Below, in pieces: positions 23,408-32,426 of a stretch of 64,000 bases of DNA (position 1 is its first letter; every line of letters starts with the position of its first letter). The translations under genes and the position numbers were made by a program. The stretch is from Thalassobius sp047123305. Lineage in GTDB: Bacteria > Pseudomonadota > Alphaproteobacteria > Rhodobacterales > Rhodobacteraceae. Where the stretch lies: NCBI RefSeq assembly GCF_047123305.1, contig NZ_CP138918.1, forward strand, positions 682,001 to 746,000. The letters run 5' to 3'. Below the pieces are notes generated by a model. That model was not told the origin of the DNA. It saw only the letters and a program-made list of their open reading frames with translations, and made no database searches.

Positions 23408-24718
23408 TCAATTCTCCTTGGGGCGGTTGTCGACGATCCGCACCGCTTTGCCTTCGCTGCGCGCCACCTGCCCCGGGTCAGTTACGTTCACCTTGACCGA
23501 AATGCCGACGTTCGATTTCACCTTGCCGCTCAGGGATTTGGCCGCGGCGTCACGCGCATCGGCGCTCGGCCCTTCGGCCAGTTCCACATGCACCGTCATC
23601 AGGTCCATCCGGTCCGGGCGGGTCAGTTCGATCTGGAAATGCGGCGCCAGCGCGGGCACCTCCATCAACTGTTCTTCGATCTGGGTCGGGAAGACGTTTA
23701 CACCGCGCAGGATGATCATGTCATCACTGCGACCGGTAACTTTCTCCATCCGACGCATGGACCGCGCGGTGCCCGGCAACAAACGGGTCAGGTCACGGGT
23801 GCGGTAGCGGATGATCGGGAAGGCCTCTTTGGTCAATGAGGTAAAGACCAGCTCGCCCAATTCCCCATCGGGCAAGACCTCACCGGTCTCAGGGTCGATG
23901 ATTTCAGGGTAGAAGTGATCTTCCCAGACGTGCAGCCCGTCTTTGGTTTCGACACATTCGTTCGCCACACCGGGGCCGATGACTTCGGACAGGCCATAGA
24001 TGTCCACCGCATGCATATCAAAAGCATCTTCGATTTCCTTACGCATGGCGTTGGTCCAGGGTTCGGCACCAAAGATCCCTACCTTCAGCGGGCTGTCGCG
24101 CGGGTCCAGCCCCTGTTTGGCATATTCATCCAGGATCGACAGCGCATAGGACGGCGTCACGGTGATCCCATCCGCCTTGAAGTCCTCGATCAAGCGCACC
24201 TGGCGCTGGGTCATGCCGCCGGACACCGGCACAACGGTCAGCCCCGCCGCCTCCGCGCCGCCGTGCACCCCCATGCCGCCGGTGAACAACCCGTAGCCAT
24301 AAGCGTTGTGTAACACATCCCCGGCCCGCAGGCCCGAAGCCCGCAGCGACCGCGCCACTACGGAATGCCACATCTCCAGATCGTTTTTGGTGTAGCCCAC
24401 CACCGTCGGCTGCCCCGTGGTGCCTGAAGAGGCGTGGATCCGTGCGATCTGTTGGCGCGGTACGGCAAACAGACCAAAGGGGTAGTGGTCGCGCAGGTCC
24501 TGCTTCACGGTGAAGGGAAACTTTGCCAGATCCGAAAGCGAGGTCAGATCGTCGGGGTGCACGCCCGCCTCGTCAAAAGCCTTCTTGTAGAAGGGCACGT
24601 TGTCGTAGGCGTGGCGCAGCGACCATTTCATCCGCTGCAACTGCAAGGCGCCAATTTCATCGCGCGATGCGGTTTCGATAGGGTCCAGATCACCCGGTTT
24701 CGGCGACAGGTCTTTCAT
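23408..24718 (-). CDS. paaK: phenylacetate-CoA ligase
   Basis: The protein has 436 residues. It activates phenylacetate to phenylacetyl-CoA with ATP, the first step of the aerobic hybrid pathway. Adenylation motifs are ASSGTTGQPTVVGYTKND, YGYGLFTGGMGVHGGAEAAGLTVVP, IYGLSEVIGPGVANEC and YRTRDLTRLLPGTARSMRRM. The C-terminal lid has RSDDMIILRGVNVFPTQIEE and a lysine near EGKAVR. It lies between paaI and paaR on the minus strand. Confidence 0.95.
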   Translation of the reverse strand: MKDLSPKPGDLDPIETASRDEIGALQLQRMKWSLRHAYDNVPFYKKAFDEAGVHPDDLTSLSDLAKFPFTVKQDLRDHYPFGLFAVPRQQIARIHASSGTTGQPTVVGYTKNDLEMWHSVVARSLRASGLRAGDVLHNAYGYGLFTGGMGVHGGAEAAGLTVVPVSGGMTQRQVRLIEDFKADGITVTPSYALSILDEYAKQGLDPRDSPLKVGIFGAEPWTNAMRKEIEDAFDMHAVDIYGLSEVIGPGVANECVETKDGLHVWEDHFYPEIIDPETGEVLPDGELGELVFTSLTKEAFPIIRYRTRDLTRLLPGTARSMRRMEKVTGRSDDMIILRGVNVFPTQIEEQLMEVPALAPHFQIELTRPDRMDLMTVHVELAEGPSADARDAAAKSLSGKVKSNVGISVKVNVTDPGQVARSEGKAVRIVDNRPKEN

Positions 24719-24768
24719 GGGTCTTCCTCCAGATATCCCGCACCGCCTCCACGCAGTGCAGGGCCGTT

Positions 24769-25206
24769 CTATTCCTCAAAATGCTGGCCTTTGACTTGCC
24801 GCGACAGACCGCGAAAAAGCGCCACTTTGCGGCCATCTTCGCCGGTGACGGTCACGTCATAAACGCCGGATCGGCCGGTTTTGGCGACCTCCACAGCCGT
24901 TGCCGTCAGCCGTTCGTCCGGCTGACCGGGGGCCAAATAGGTGATGGTGTTTTCCTGTGCCACAACCAGCTGATTGTAGCTGTTGCAGGCAAAGGCAAAA
25001 GCGCTGTCCGCCAGGGTGAAGATATAGCCGCCGTGGCAGATACCGTGTCCGTTCAGCATCTCTGCCCGCACCTGCATTGTCATCACCGCACCACCGGGGC
25101 TGACCTCAACAATCTCCATGCCCAGCGCCTGACTGGCCTTGTCGGTGGACCACATCTGCGCGGCTGAGCGTTCGGCCCGTTGCTGTGCGGTGATCTGCTG
25201 GGTCAT
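24769..25206 (-). CDS. paaI: phenylacetyl-CoA pathway thioesterase PaaI
   Basis: The protein has 145 residues. It is a hotdog-fold thioesterase that rescues CoA from dead-end ring-hydroxylated intermediates. The family core is NGHGICHGGYIFTLADSAFAFACNSYN, with D-S at the active site helix, and TYLAPGQPDERLTATAVEVAKTGRSGVYDV. It is the first gene of the minus-strand operon, divergent from paaZ by 126 bases. Confidence 0.92.
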   Translation of the reverse strand: MTQQITAQQRAERSAAQMWSTDKASQALGMEIVEVSPGGAVMTMQVRAEMLNGHGICHGGYIFTLADSAFAFACNSYNQLVVAQENTITYLAPGQPDERLTATAVEVAKTGRSGVYDVTVTGEDGRKVALFRGLSRQVKGQHFEE

Positions 25207-25244
25207 GAGGGCTCCTCTTCCTTGGCTCCACCCTGCACAAAACC

Positions 25245-25256
25245 GACCGTGCGGTC
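25245..25256. promoter_or_regulatory. perfect dyad, candidate PaaR operator
   Basis: GACCGTGCGGTC contains the perfect inverted arms GACCG / CGGTC with a two-base centre. It is in the divergent paaI-paaZ promoter region, where the TetR regulator encoded downstream of paaK would be expected to act on both transcripts. Confidence 0.6.
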
Positions 25257-25332
25257 AATAGTGTTGAAATCCGAATTTATTTGGCGCATGCTTGGGCAAA
25301 GGCCCGCCACGGGCTGAGAAAGGATTTGCGAG

Positions 25333-27354
25333 ATGCTGACACCCGAAAGCTACGCCTGCGGCCAATGGGTCGCCCCCGGCGAAACCGCCACCGAAATCAA
25401 AGGCCCCGTCACAGGTGAGGCCATTGCCCGCGCAGGCGGATCCGCACTGGACATGCAGGCGATGCTGGACTTTGCCCGCACCAAAGGCGGCCCCGCGCTG
25501 CGCGCCATGACCTTCCACCAGCGCGCCAAGTTGCTGAAGGCACTGGCAACCTATCTGGATGGCCGCAAAGAGGAGCTCTATGCGTTGAACCCGATGACCG
25601 GCGCGACCAAGCGGGACGGCTGGGTCGATATCGACGGCGGCATCGGCACCACCTTTGTCATCGCCTCCAAGGGTCGTCGCGAAATGCCGGACGGCCATGT
25701 CTATCTGGACGGTGATGTGGAACAGCTGTCGCGCAATGGCACCCTTTTGGGGCAGCATATTGCCGTGCCGCTGCAAGGGGTTGCGGTGCATATCAATGCT
25801 TTCAACTTCCCCGTCTGGGGCACGATGGAGAAACTGGCCCCGACCCTGCTGGCCGGTGTGCCCGCCATTGTGAAACCGGCCACCCAGACCAGTTACCTGA
25901 CCGAAGCCTGTTTCCGCATGATCATCGACTCCGGTCTCCTGCCCGAAGGCGCCGTGCAGTTGATCGTGGGCCGCACGGGCGATCTGCTGGACCGGTTGAC
26001 CGCCCAGGATGTGGTCAGTTTCACAGGCTCCGCCGACACCGCGGCGATGCTGCGGGCTAACCCCAAGCTGGTGGAAAACTCCACCCGTTTTGTCGCCGAA
26101 CAGGACAGCCTGAACGCCGCGATCCTTGGCGCCGATGCCACCCCGGACAGCCCCGAGTTTGCGCTGTTTGTGAAAGAGGCCGTGGCCGAAATGACTACCA
26201 AAGCCGGGCAGAAATGCACCGCCATGCGCCGCCTGATTGTGCCCGCCCCCCAGCTGGACGCTGTCATTGAAGCCATGAGTTCCAAACTGGCCGCGCTGAC
26301 CATTGGCGACCCGTCGGACAAGGCAAACCGCATGGGGGCGCTGGCCTCAATGGGGCAAAAGGCGGACGTGCTGGAAAAGCTCGCCATCTTGAAAAAAGAG
26401 GCCCGCGTGGTGCATGGCGATCCCGACAGCCTGCCGGCGGATCTGGCCTCCTGCGCCTTCCTGCCGCCGATCCTTCTGGCCTGTGATGATCCCGACAGTG
26501 CCGTATCGGTGCATTCGGTGGAGGCCTTTGGCCCCGTTTCCTCCCTGCTGCCCTACCGCGACACCGCCCATGCCGCGGAGATTGCCAACCGGGGCGGTGG
26601 CTCGCTGGTAGCGTCCCTGTTCACCAATGACCCCGCCATCGCGCGGGAGGTCACACTGGCTTCTGCCGCCTGGCATGGGCGCCTCTATGTGATGGGCCGT
26701 GCCTCTGCAGATGAGGCCACCGGCCACGGCTCGCCGTTGCCTCATATGATCCACGGTGGCCCCGGTCGCGCCGGCGGTGGTGAAGAATTGGGCGGCGTGC
26801 GCGGCGTCTTGCATTACATGCAGCGCACCGCCATCCAGGGCAGCCCCGACGTGCTGACCGCCATCACCGGCACCTGGATCAAAGGTGCAACGGAGTTGAC
26901 CGGCCCCAGCCACCCGTTCCAGCGCACCTTCCGCGAAATCCAGATTGGTGAGACGATCCACACCGAGCCGCGCACGATTTCACTGGAGGACATCGAACAC
27001 TTCGCCAATTTCACCGGCGATACATTCTACGCGCATATGGATGACGCGGCCGCAGCGGCAAACCCTTTCTTCCCCGGCCGCGTGGCGCATGGCTATCTGC
27101 TGCTGTCCTTCGCGGCGGGCCTGTTTGTGCAGCCTGATCCGGGTCCAGTTCTGGCCAACACCGGCCTCAACAGCCTCAGCTTCCAGAAACCGGTCAGCCC
27201 CGGTGACAGCATCAAGGTCCGCCTCACCGCCAAACGCAAAACCCAGCGTACGGAGGAGTATGGTGAGATCGCCTGGAACGCCACGTTGACCAATCAGGAC
27301 GGTGATCAGGTGGCGGAATATGAGCTGCTGACGATGGTGTCTTACGAACGCTAA
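25333..27354 (+). CDS. paaZ: PaaZ: oxepin-CoA hydrolase / 3-oxo-5,6-dehydrosuberyl-CoA semialdehyde dehydrogenase
   Basis: The protein has 673 residues, the full bifunctional length. Residues 1-520 are an aldehyde dehydrogenase with catalytic C295 in AGQKCTAMRR and the family segments VAVHINAFNFPVWGTMEKLAPTL and FTGSADTAAML. Residues 535-673 are a MaoC-like (R)-hydratase domain, with the motif FANFTGDTFYAHMDDAAAAAN and RVAHGYLLLSFAAGL. It opens the oxepin ring and oxidises the resulting aldehyde in phenylacetate breakdown. It is divergent from paaI; a terminator follows. The ring-oxygenase genes paaABCDE are not in this window. Confidence 0.96.
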   Translation: MLTPESYACGQWVAPGETATEIKGPVTGEAIARAGGSALDMQAMLDFARTKGGPALRAMTFHQRAKLLKALATYLDGRKEELYALNPMTGATKRDGWVDIDGGIGTTFVIASKGRREMPDGHVYLDGDVEQLSRNGTLLGQHIAVPLQGVAVHINAFNFPVWGTMEKLAPTLLAGVPAIVKPATQTSYLTEACFRMIIDSGLLPEGAVQLIVGRTGDLLDRLTAQDVVSFTGSADTAAMLRANPKLVENSTRFVAEQDSLNAAILGADATPDSPEFALFVKEAVAEMTTKAGQKCTAMRRLIVPAPQLDAVIEAMSSKLAALTIGDPSDKANRMGALASMGQKADVLEKLAILKKEARVVHGDPDSLPADLASCAFLPPILLACDDPDSAVSVHSVEAFGPVSSLLPYRDTAHAAEIANRGGGSLVASLFTNDPAIAREVTLASAAWHGRLYVMGRASADEATGHGSPLPHMIHGGPGRAGGGEELGGVRGVLHYMQRTAIQGSPDVLTAITGTWIKGATELTGPSHPFQRTFREIQIGETIHTEPRTISLEDIEHFANFTGDTFYAHMDDAAAAANPFFPGRVAHGYLLLSFAAGLFVQPDPGPVLANTGLNSLSFQKPVSPGDSIKVRLTAKRKTQRTEEYGEIAWNATLTNQDGDQVAEYELLTMVSYER

Positions 27355-27371
27355 ATCGCTGAAAACACAGG

Positions 27372-27402
27372 CGGGCGGCAGCCCCATCTGCCGCCCGTTT
27401 TG
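27372..27402 (+). terminator. rho-independent terminator of paaZ
   Basis: A ten-base perfect stem CGGGCGGCAG / CTGCCGCCCG with a six-base loop is followed by TTTTG, 17 bases after the paaZ stop. Confidence 0.88.
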
Positions 27403-27458
27403 CATCGCCCGCCACCTCGGGGCTTGATTTCAGCGCCAATCAGGGCGAGTCTCGTTCC

Positions 27459-27803
27459 ATGAGCATTGAGCAGCCCACACCCTTCCCGGGGCGCGCGATT
27501 CCGGAACAGGTCTCTTTCCACCGCACCGAACTTGCCGTCATCCTGTCGCTTTACGGGCGTATGGTGGCCGCAGGGGAATGGCGCGACTACGGCATTTCAG
27601 CCCTGCGCGACCGCGCCGTCTTTTCGATCTTCCGCCGCACCGCTGAAAACCCGCTGTACCGGATTGAGAAACACCCGAAACTGCGCCTGAAACAGGGCCA
27701 GTACTGCGTGATCTCGATGGAGGGGCAGGTATTGAAACGCGGCAATGATCTGAAAACTGTGCTGCGGGTGCTGGAACGCAAACTGATCCGCAGCGTCGAG
27801 TGA
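27459..27803 (+). CDS. DUF2794 domain protein
   Basis: The protein has 114 residues, nearly all of it the DUF2794 domain: VSFHRTELAVILSLYGRMVAAGEWRDYGIS, AVFSIFRRTAENPLYRIEKHPKLR, and GQYCVISMEGQVLKRG. This small family is confined to alphaproteobacteria and its function is unknown. It is followed after ten bases by the dehydrogenase gene, so the two are probably cotranscribed. Confidence 0.9.
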   Translation: MSIEQPTPFPGRAIPEQVSFHRTELAVILSLYGRMVAAGEWRDYGISALRDRAVFSIFRRTAENPLYRIEKHPKLRLKQGQYCVISMEGQVLKRGNDLKTVLRVLERKLIRSVE

Positions 27804-27813
27804 TGGGGCCCGC

Positions 27814-28746
27814 ATGACCGTTCAGAAAATCGCCGTATTGGGCGGCGGCCTCATTGGGGCCAGCTGGGCCGCGCTGTTCCTGTCGCGGGGCCACACCGTC
27901 GCCATCGCCGACCCCAAGCCCGAGGCCGAGGCTTTCTGCCGTCAGCTGATCCGTAATGCCTGGCCGGATCTGGCGCAGCTGTCTGATATTCCTGATGTGC
28001 CAGACTGGTCCCGCCTGTCCTTTCACGCCACCATTGCGGCCGCCTGCGCAAGGGCCGATCTGGCCCAGGACTGCGGTCCTGACCGCATCGACATCAAACA
28101 GGCCATGCTGGCCGAGGCGGAAACCACCCTGCCGTCACAGGCACTCTTTGCCTCCTCCACCTCATCACTGATGGCCAGCGACATTCAGGCCGGCGCAAAG
28201 CACCCCGACCGCGTACTGGTCGCCCACCCGATGAACCCGCCACATCTGGTGCCTCTGGTCGAACTGGTGGGCGGCAAGGCCACCGCGCCCGAGGCCCTTG
28301 GCCGCGCCCGCGCCTTCTATGACAGCCTCGACCGGGTCACTGTGGTGGCACAGAAGGAACGCCCCGGCCATATCGCCAACCGCCTGACCTCAGCGCTCTA
28401 TCGCGAAGCAGTGAACATCGTGGCGGAAGGCATCGCTGATGTCGCCGACGTGGACCGCGCCATCGCCTATGGTCCCGGCATGCGGTGGGCGCTGATGGGG
28501 CCGCATCTGATCTATCACATGGGCGGCGGGCCGGGGGGCTATCGACATTACCTCGAACATCTGGGCCCCACCCAGGTGGATCGCTGGCAGGACCTTGGCA
28601 CGCCGGAGTTGACGCCTGCGCTGATTGACCGGATGGTGGCCGAACTTGACGCCAGCCTCAGCGGTGTCGATGCAGAGGCGCTGCGCCAGAAACGTGACGC
28701 CGCCCTTGTGGCGCTGGCCCGCCTGAAACAGGATCTGCCCGTCTGA
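27814..28746 (+). CDS. 3-hydroxyacyl-CoA / L-carnitine dehydrogenase family protein
   Basis: The protein has 310 residues. The N-terminal Rossmann fold reads IAVLGGGLIGASWAALFLSRG, followed by SSTSSLMASDIQ and the substrate-site segment VAHPMNPPHLVPLVELVGG. The C-terminal helical domain has RPGHIANRLTSALYREAVNIV. Family members oxidise 3-hydroxyacyl-CoAs, carnitine or L-gulonate with NAD. Closeness to paaZ suggests the 3-hydroxyadipyl-CoA step (PaaH role), but the length and the NPPH motif are also compatible with carnitine 3-dehydrogenase. Confidence 0.85.
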   Translation: MTVQKIAVLGGGLIGASWAALFLSRGHTVAIADPKPEAEAFCRQLIRNAWPDLAQLSDIPDVPDWSRLSFHATIAAACARADLAQDCGPDRIDIKQAMLAEAETTLPSQALFASSTSSLMASDIQAGAKHPDRVLVAHPMNPPHLVPLVELVGGKATAPEALGRARAFYDSLDRVTVVAQKERPGHIANRLTSALYREAVNIVAEGIADVADVDRAIAYGPGMRWALMGPHLIYHMGGGPGGYRHYLEHLGPTQVDRWQDLGTPELTPALIDRMVAELDASLSGVDAEALRQKRDAALVALARLKQDLPV

Positions 28747-28764
28747 CACCCCTCCGCCTCAGAA

Positions 28765-28797
28765 AAAACGCCCCCCGCTTGCGCAGGAGGCGTCTTT
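28765..28797. terminator. terminator-like hairpin between convergent genes
   Basis: AAACGCC and GGCGTCTTT bracket a G/C-rich interior ending in a T-rich run on the plus strand and As at the other end. It would end the dehydrogenase transcript and perhaps the carbonic anhydrase transcript. Confidence 0.5.
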
Positions 28798-28806
28798 CAA
28801 CGATCT

Positions 28807-28850
28807 CTAAATACTCCCGCCGGAGGCGCCTTGCCCGCCCGCAGGTGCAG
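28807..28850 (+). repeat. dispersed intergenic element, copy 2 (GCCGGAGGC type)
   Basis: CTAAATACTCCCGCCGGAGG matches the core of the dispersed element, with the short hairpin GCC-GGA-GGC and the following CTTGCCCGC. The upstream TCTTG part is diverged. It lies between the convergent genes ending at 28746 and 28854. Confidence 0.55.
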
Positions 28851-28853
28851 GCC

Positions 28854-29504
28854 TCACAGGGCGGCGAACCCGTCGTTTTCGGCGCTGTATTCTTCCAGCG
28901 TGCCCTCGGCAATGTTGTACCACAGCCCGTGCAGGGTCAGATCGCCCGCTTCCACGGCGGCTTTCACAAAGGGGAAGGTCATCAGGTTGTCGAGCGAGGT
29001 GACAACCGCGCGCTTTTCCATCTCGGTCAGGCGGGCCGCGTCATCTGCGATGTCTTTGGTGGCTTCATAGGCCGGGCGCAGCGCTTCGATCCATTTGCCC
29101 ACATGCGAGGTTTCCGCCTCCAGCGCGGGGGCATCACCGGCGCACATGTCATGGCAACCTTTGACTCCACCACAGGCCGAGTGGCCGATCACAACCACAT
29201 GCGACACTTTCAGCGCGGTGATGCCATATTCCAGCGCCGCCGATGTGCCATGCGGGCCACCCTCATGGGTGTGGGCTGGCACCAGGTTGGCGATGTTGCG
29301 GTGGGCAAAGATCTCACCCGGGTCAGCGCCGAACAGATCCGTCGGCTGCACCCGGCTGTCACAGCAGGAGATTACCAGCGCGCGAGGGCGCTGTGCCTCG
29401 GTGCCCAGTCGCTGAAACCAGCTTTCGCTACCGGTATGCGCGGTGGCTTTCCAACCTTGATAGCGTTGCACCAGATAGCCGGGCAGGGGCTTGGCATGTT
29501 CCAT
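28854..29504 (-). CDS. beta-class carbonic anhydrase
   Basis: The protein has 216 residues. It interconverts CO2 and bicarbonate. Zinc ligands are visible in ISCCDSRVQPTDLFGADPGEIFAHRN (Cys, with the Asp-Arg pair) and in VIGHSACGGVKG (His and Cys). The C-terminal LHGLWYNIAEGTLEEYSAEN is typical of bacterial members. It is monocistronic. Confidence 0.94.
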   Translation of the reverse strand: MEHAKPLPGYLVQRYQGWKATAHTGSESWFQRLGTEAQRPRALVISCCDSRVQPTDLFGADPGEIFAHRNIANLVPAHTHEGGPHGTSAALEYGITALKVSHVVVIGHSACGGVKGCHDMCAGDAPALEAETSHVGKWIEALRPAYEATKDIADDAARLTEMEKRAVVTSLDNLMTFPFVKAAVEAGDLTLHGLWYNIAEGTLEEYSAENDGFAAL

Positions 29505-29653
29505 GTCATCTCCTTGCGAGTTTAGATCTATTCCAGATTAAAGTGACCTGCATTTAACGCGTTTTCAGCAGAATACAATTGTTCACATCAACCTTTTGGG
29601 AACAGCTTTTGTGTCATCTTGGCACAGCCGTGGGGGCCACATAGGGGAAAGAC

Positions 29654-30034
29654 GTGGAACAGGTCATTATCTTGTCACCGCCGGTGCGGATTCGGCTGGA
29701 CATCGGGCAGCTGGATCAGCTGGTGGAACAATTGGGCGATGCGGGGGCCGAAGACATCCTTTGCCGCGCCATGGAAGAGCTGGCGCATCGGCTGCAGGGC
29801 TGCGAGGCGCTGTACCGGGCGGGTGATATCGCCCCGTTGCGCAAGCAGGTGCGTTCGCTCATCGCGATTGCTGAACAGATTGGCATGACGTCACTGGCCA
29901 CCGGCGCGGCCCATGTGGTGCAGGCATTGGACCATGGCGATCCGGTGGCGCTGGCCGCGACCTTGGCGCGGTTGATGCGGATCGGGGATCAGTCGCTCAG
30001 CGAAATCTGGGACTTGCAGGACCTGTCGGTCTAA
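29654..30034 (+). CDS. small helical protein of unknown function
   Basis: The protein has 126 residues from a GTG at 29654, with AGGGGAAAG upstream. It is mostly helical (LDQLVEQLGDAGAEDILCRAMEELAHRLQ, PLRKQVRSLIAIAEQIGM), with no signal peptide. The layout resembles a histidine phosphotransfer four-helix bundle, but I see no phosphorylatable histidine in the expected HxxKG context. It precedes the aminopeptidase gene by 103 bases. Confidence 0.65.
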   Translation: MEQVIILSPPVRIRLDIGQLDQLVEQLGDAGAEDILCRAMEELAHRLQGCEALYRAGDIAPLRKQVRSLIAIAEQIGMTSLATGAAHVVQALDHGDPVALAATLARLMRIGDQSLSEIWDLQDLSV

Positions 30035-30137
30035 CGCGACGCCCCACGCTGGCGGGATCAAAGGCGAAACACCCCCTTGCGGGTCGCGGCAGAGGGGCTA
30101 GGCTGGCGGGCAAGGAAACCCGAACAAAGGCCGTGCC

Positions 30138-31535
30138 ATGTCCGCTGACAGCTCCCCCCGTTTTGCCACCTCCGACGATGCCCCGATTGCGCTGCATCTG
30201 GTCGAGGATCATTCGCTTCAGGACTGGATCGACCGGCAGCCTGCGCGGGTGCAGACCTGGGTGCGAGGCACCGGCTACCGCCCTGCCCTTGGCAAGGTGC
30301 TATTGATCCCCGGTGCCAGCGGCGCGGTCGAAGAGGTTCTGGTCGGGTACGGCACCGTCAAACAGCGCAAACGGGGCCGGTTCCATCTGGCCGCAGCGGT
30401 CCCTGCCCTGCCCGAAGGTGCCTATAAGGTGGCCTCGGGCCTGCCAGCCGCACAGGCCGAGCAAGAAGCGCTAGGCTGGTTGCTGGCAGGCTACGGTTTT
30501 GACCGCTACGCCGGTGCCAAACCCAAGCCCGTGCGGCTGGTCGCACCGGAGGGCGTCGATGCCGCCAAGGTCGAAGCCATTGCCAAAGGCGAATTTCTGA
30601 CCCGCGACCTGATCAACACCCCTGCCAACGACATGGGCCCCGACGCGCTGGAGGCGGCGGCCGAAGCTTTGGCACAGGACCACAAGGCCCGTTTCGAAGT
30701 CATCCGCGGCGACGACCTGCTGGAACAGAACTTCCCGATGATCCACACCGTCGGCCGCGCCAGTGACAAGGCCCCCCGTCTGATCGATATGCGCTGGGGC
30801 GATACGGGGCCGAAACTGACCCTCGTGGGCAAGGGCGTCTGTTTTGACACTGGCGGCCTGAACCTGAAACCCGGTGCCAGCATGGGGTTGATGAAAAAGG
30901 ACATGGGCGGCGCGGCCACGGTGCTGGGTCTGGCCCATATGATCATGGCCCTTGGCCTGTCGCTGCAACTGCGGGTGCTGATCCCCGCCGTTGAAAACGC
31001 CGTCGCCGGCAACAGCTTCCGCCCCGGTGACATCCTGCCATCACGCAAGGGGTTGAGTGTGGAGATCAACAACACGGATGCCGAGGGCCGTTTGGTGCTG
31101 GCGGACGCTTTGGCTTTGGGGGCCGAAGAAGCACCCGATCTGATGCTGTCGATGGCCACGCTGACCGGTGCTGCACGGGTCGCTGTGGGTGCAGATCTTG
31201 CCCCGTTTTTCTGCGACGATGACACAACCGCAAATCAGCTGATGCAGGCGGCTGGAGAGGTGGCGGACCCGCTGTGGCGGATGCCGTTCTGGGATCCCTA
31301 TGAGGCGCAGATCGAACCGGGGATTGCGGACCTCGACAATGCGCCCAAAGGCGGCTTTGGCGGTGCCATCACCGCCGCGCTGTTCCTGCGCCGCTTTGCA
31401 GGGAATGAGGTGAACTACACCCATTTCGACGTTTACGGCTGGAACCCCAGCCCGGCACCGGGCCGCCCCAAGGGCGGGGTTGGCATGGGGGCGCGGGCGC
31501 TCCTGTCGGCGCTGCCGGATATTCTGGACCTCTGA
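30138..31535 (+). CDS. leucyl aminopeptidase family protein (M17)
   Basis: The protein has 465 residues. It is a cytosolic two-metal aminopeptidase. The metal and catalytic segments are VGKGVCFDTGGLNLKPGASM, MKKDMGGAATVLGLAHMI and the signature NNTDAEGRLVLADAL. The N-terminal domain is divergent from classical PepA, as in the alphaproteobacterial short-form group. It is three bases from the NlpC/P60 gene and cotranscribed with it, which hints at a joint role in recycling cell-wall peptides (inference). Confidence 0.93.
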   Translation: MSADSSPRFATSDDAPIALHLVEDHSLQDWIDRQPARVQTWVRGTGYRPALGKVLLIPGASGAVEEVLVGYGTVKQRKRGRFHLAAAVPALPEGAYKVASGLPAAQAEQEALGWLLAGYGFDRYAGAKPKPVRLVAPEGVDAAKVEAIAKGEFLTRDLINTPANDMGPDALEAAAEALAQDHKARFEVIRGDDLLEQNFPMIHTVGRASDKAPRLIDMRWGDTGPKLTLVGKGVCFDTGGLNLKPGASMGLMKKDMGGAATVLGLAHMIMALGLSLQLRVLIPAVENAVAGNSFRPGDILPSRKGLSVEINNTDAEGRLVLADALALGAEEAPDLMLSMATLTGAARVAVGADLAPFFCDDDTTANQLMQAAGEVADPLWRMPFWDPYEAQIEPGIADLDNAPKGGFGGAITAALFLRRFAGNEVNYTHFDVYGWNPSPAPGRPKGGVGMGARALLSALPDILDL

Positions 31536-31538
31536 GCG

Positions 31539-32408
31539 ATGCGGGACCTGCCCCCGATGCCAACCAAAGACCGCCGCCTGATCCCCGCCAATGCCCGCGT
31601 CGCCGCAGAAACGCTGCGCGGTCAGATCGACGCGCCACTGTTCGTGCAGGGCGACCGCCGCGTTGTGGCGCGGCCAGTAATCGACCTGTTGAATGCCCCA
31701 CATGGCCGGCGGGAACGGCAATTGGTGCTGGGTGAGGAAGTCACCCGTTATGAAACCCGCGATGGCTGGTGTTTTGTGCAATGCCGTCGGGACGGCTACG
31801 TCGGCTATGTCCGCGCCACCGATCTGGAGGACCGCCGCCCTGCCACCCACCGCGTGGCCGCCCGCGCCAGCCACATCTATTCCGAACCGAACTTCAAATC
31901 CTATGAACGCATGGGGCTGAGCCTTGGCACAACACTCCACGCCCGCGGGCAGGAGGATGGGTTTCTTGTGGTGGCGGATGGTTTTGTCCCTTTGGTGCAT
32001 CTGGAACCTATTACGGTACAGGCCCAGGATGTGGTGAAGGCAGCGGAGCGTTATCTGGGGGTGCCCTACCTCTGGGGGGGGAACTCGGTCTGGGGGATTG
32101 ATTGCTCAGGTCTGGTGCAGGCGGCCTGTCTGGCCTGCGGCATCCGTTGCCCCGGTGACAGCGACCAGCAAGAGGCGCAGCTGGGCCGCGCCCTGCCCGC
32201 AGGCACCCAGCCCCGCAAGGGCGACCTGCTGTTCTGGCAAGGCCATGTGGCTCTTGTCGTCAGCAAAAGCCGCCTTCTGCATGCCAATGCCCATACCATG
32301 ACCACCACCTATGAGGACCTGGACCGCGCCATAACCCGCATCGCCGCCGCCGGTGACGGTCCCGTCACCAGCCACAAACGTCTGCCACGTCCGCCCAAAA
32401 CCACCTAA
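31539..32408 (+). CDS. NlpC/P60 family peptidase with SH3-like domains
   Basis: The protein has 289 residues. Two SH3-like bacterial domains fill residues 30-150 (YETRDGWCFVQCRRDGYVGYV). The C-terminal NlpC/P60 domain has the catalytic C189 in GIDCSGLVQAACLACG and a histidine near 236 in GHVALVVS. Such enzymes cut peptidoglycan peptides, often at gamma-D-Glu-diaminopimelate. No signal peptide is present, which suits a cytosolic recycling role like YkfC. It sits directly after the M17 aminopeptidase gene. Confidence 0.92.
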   Translation: MRDLPPMPTKDRRLIPANARVAAETLRGQIDAPLFVQGDRRVVARPVIDLLNAPHGRRERQLVLGEEVTRYETRDGWCFVQCRRDGYVGYVRATDLEDRRPATHRVAARASHIYSEPNFKSYERMGLSLGTTLHARGQEDGFLVVADGFVPLVHLEPITVQAQDVVKAAERYLGVPYLWGGNSVWGIDCSGLVQAACLACGIRCPGDSDQQEAQLGRALPAGTQPRKGDLLFWQGHVALVVSKSRLLHANAHTMTTTYEDLDRAITRIAAAGDGPVTSHKRLPRPPKTT

Positions 32409-32426
32409 CTCCAGAAGGACCCGCCC

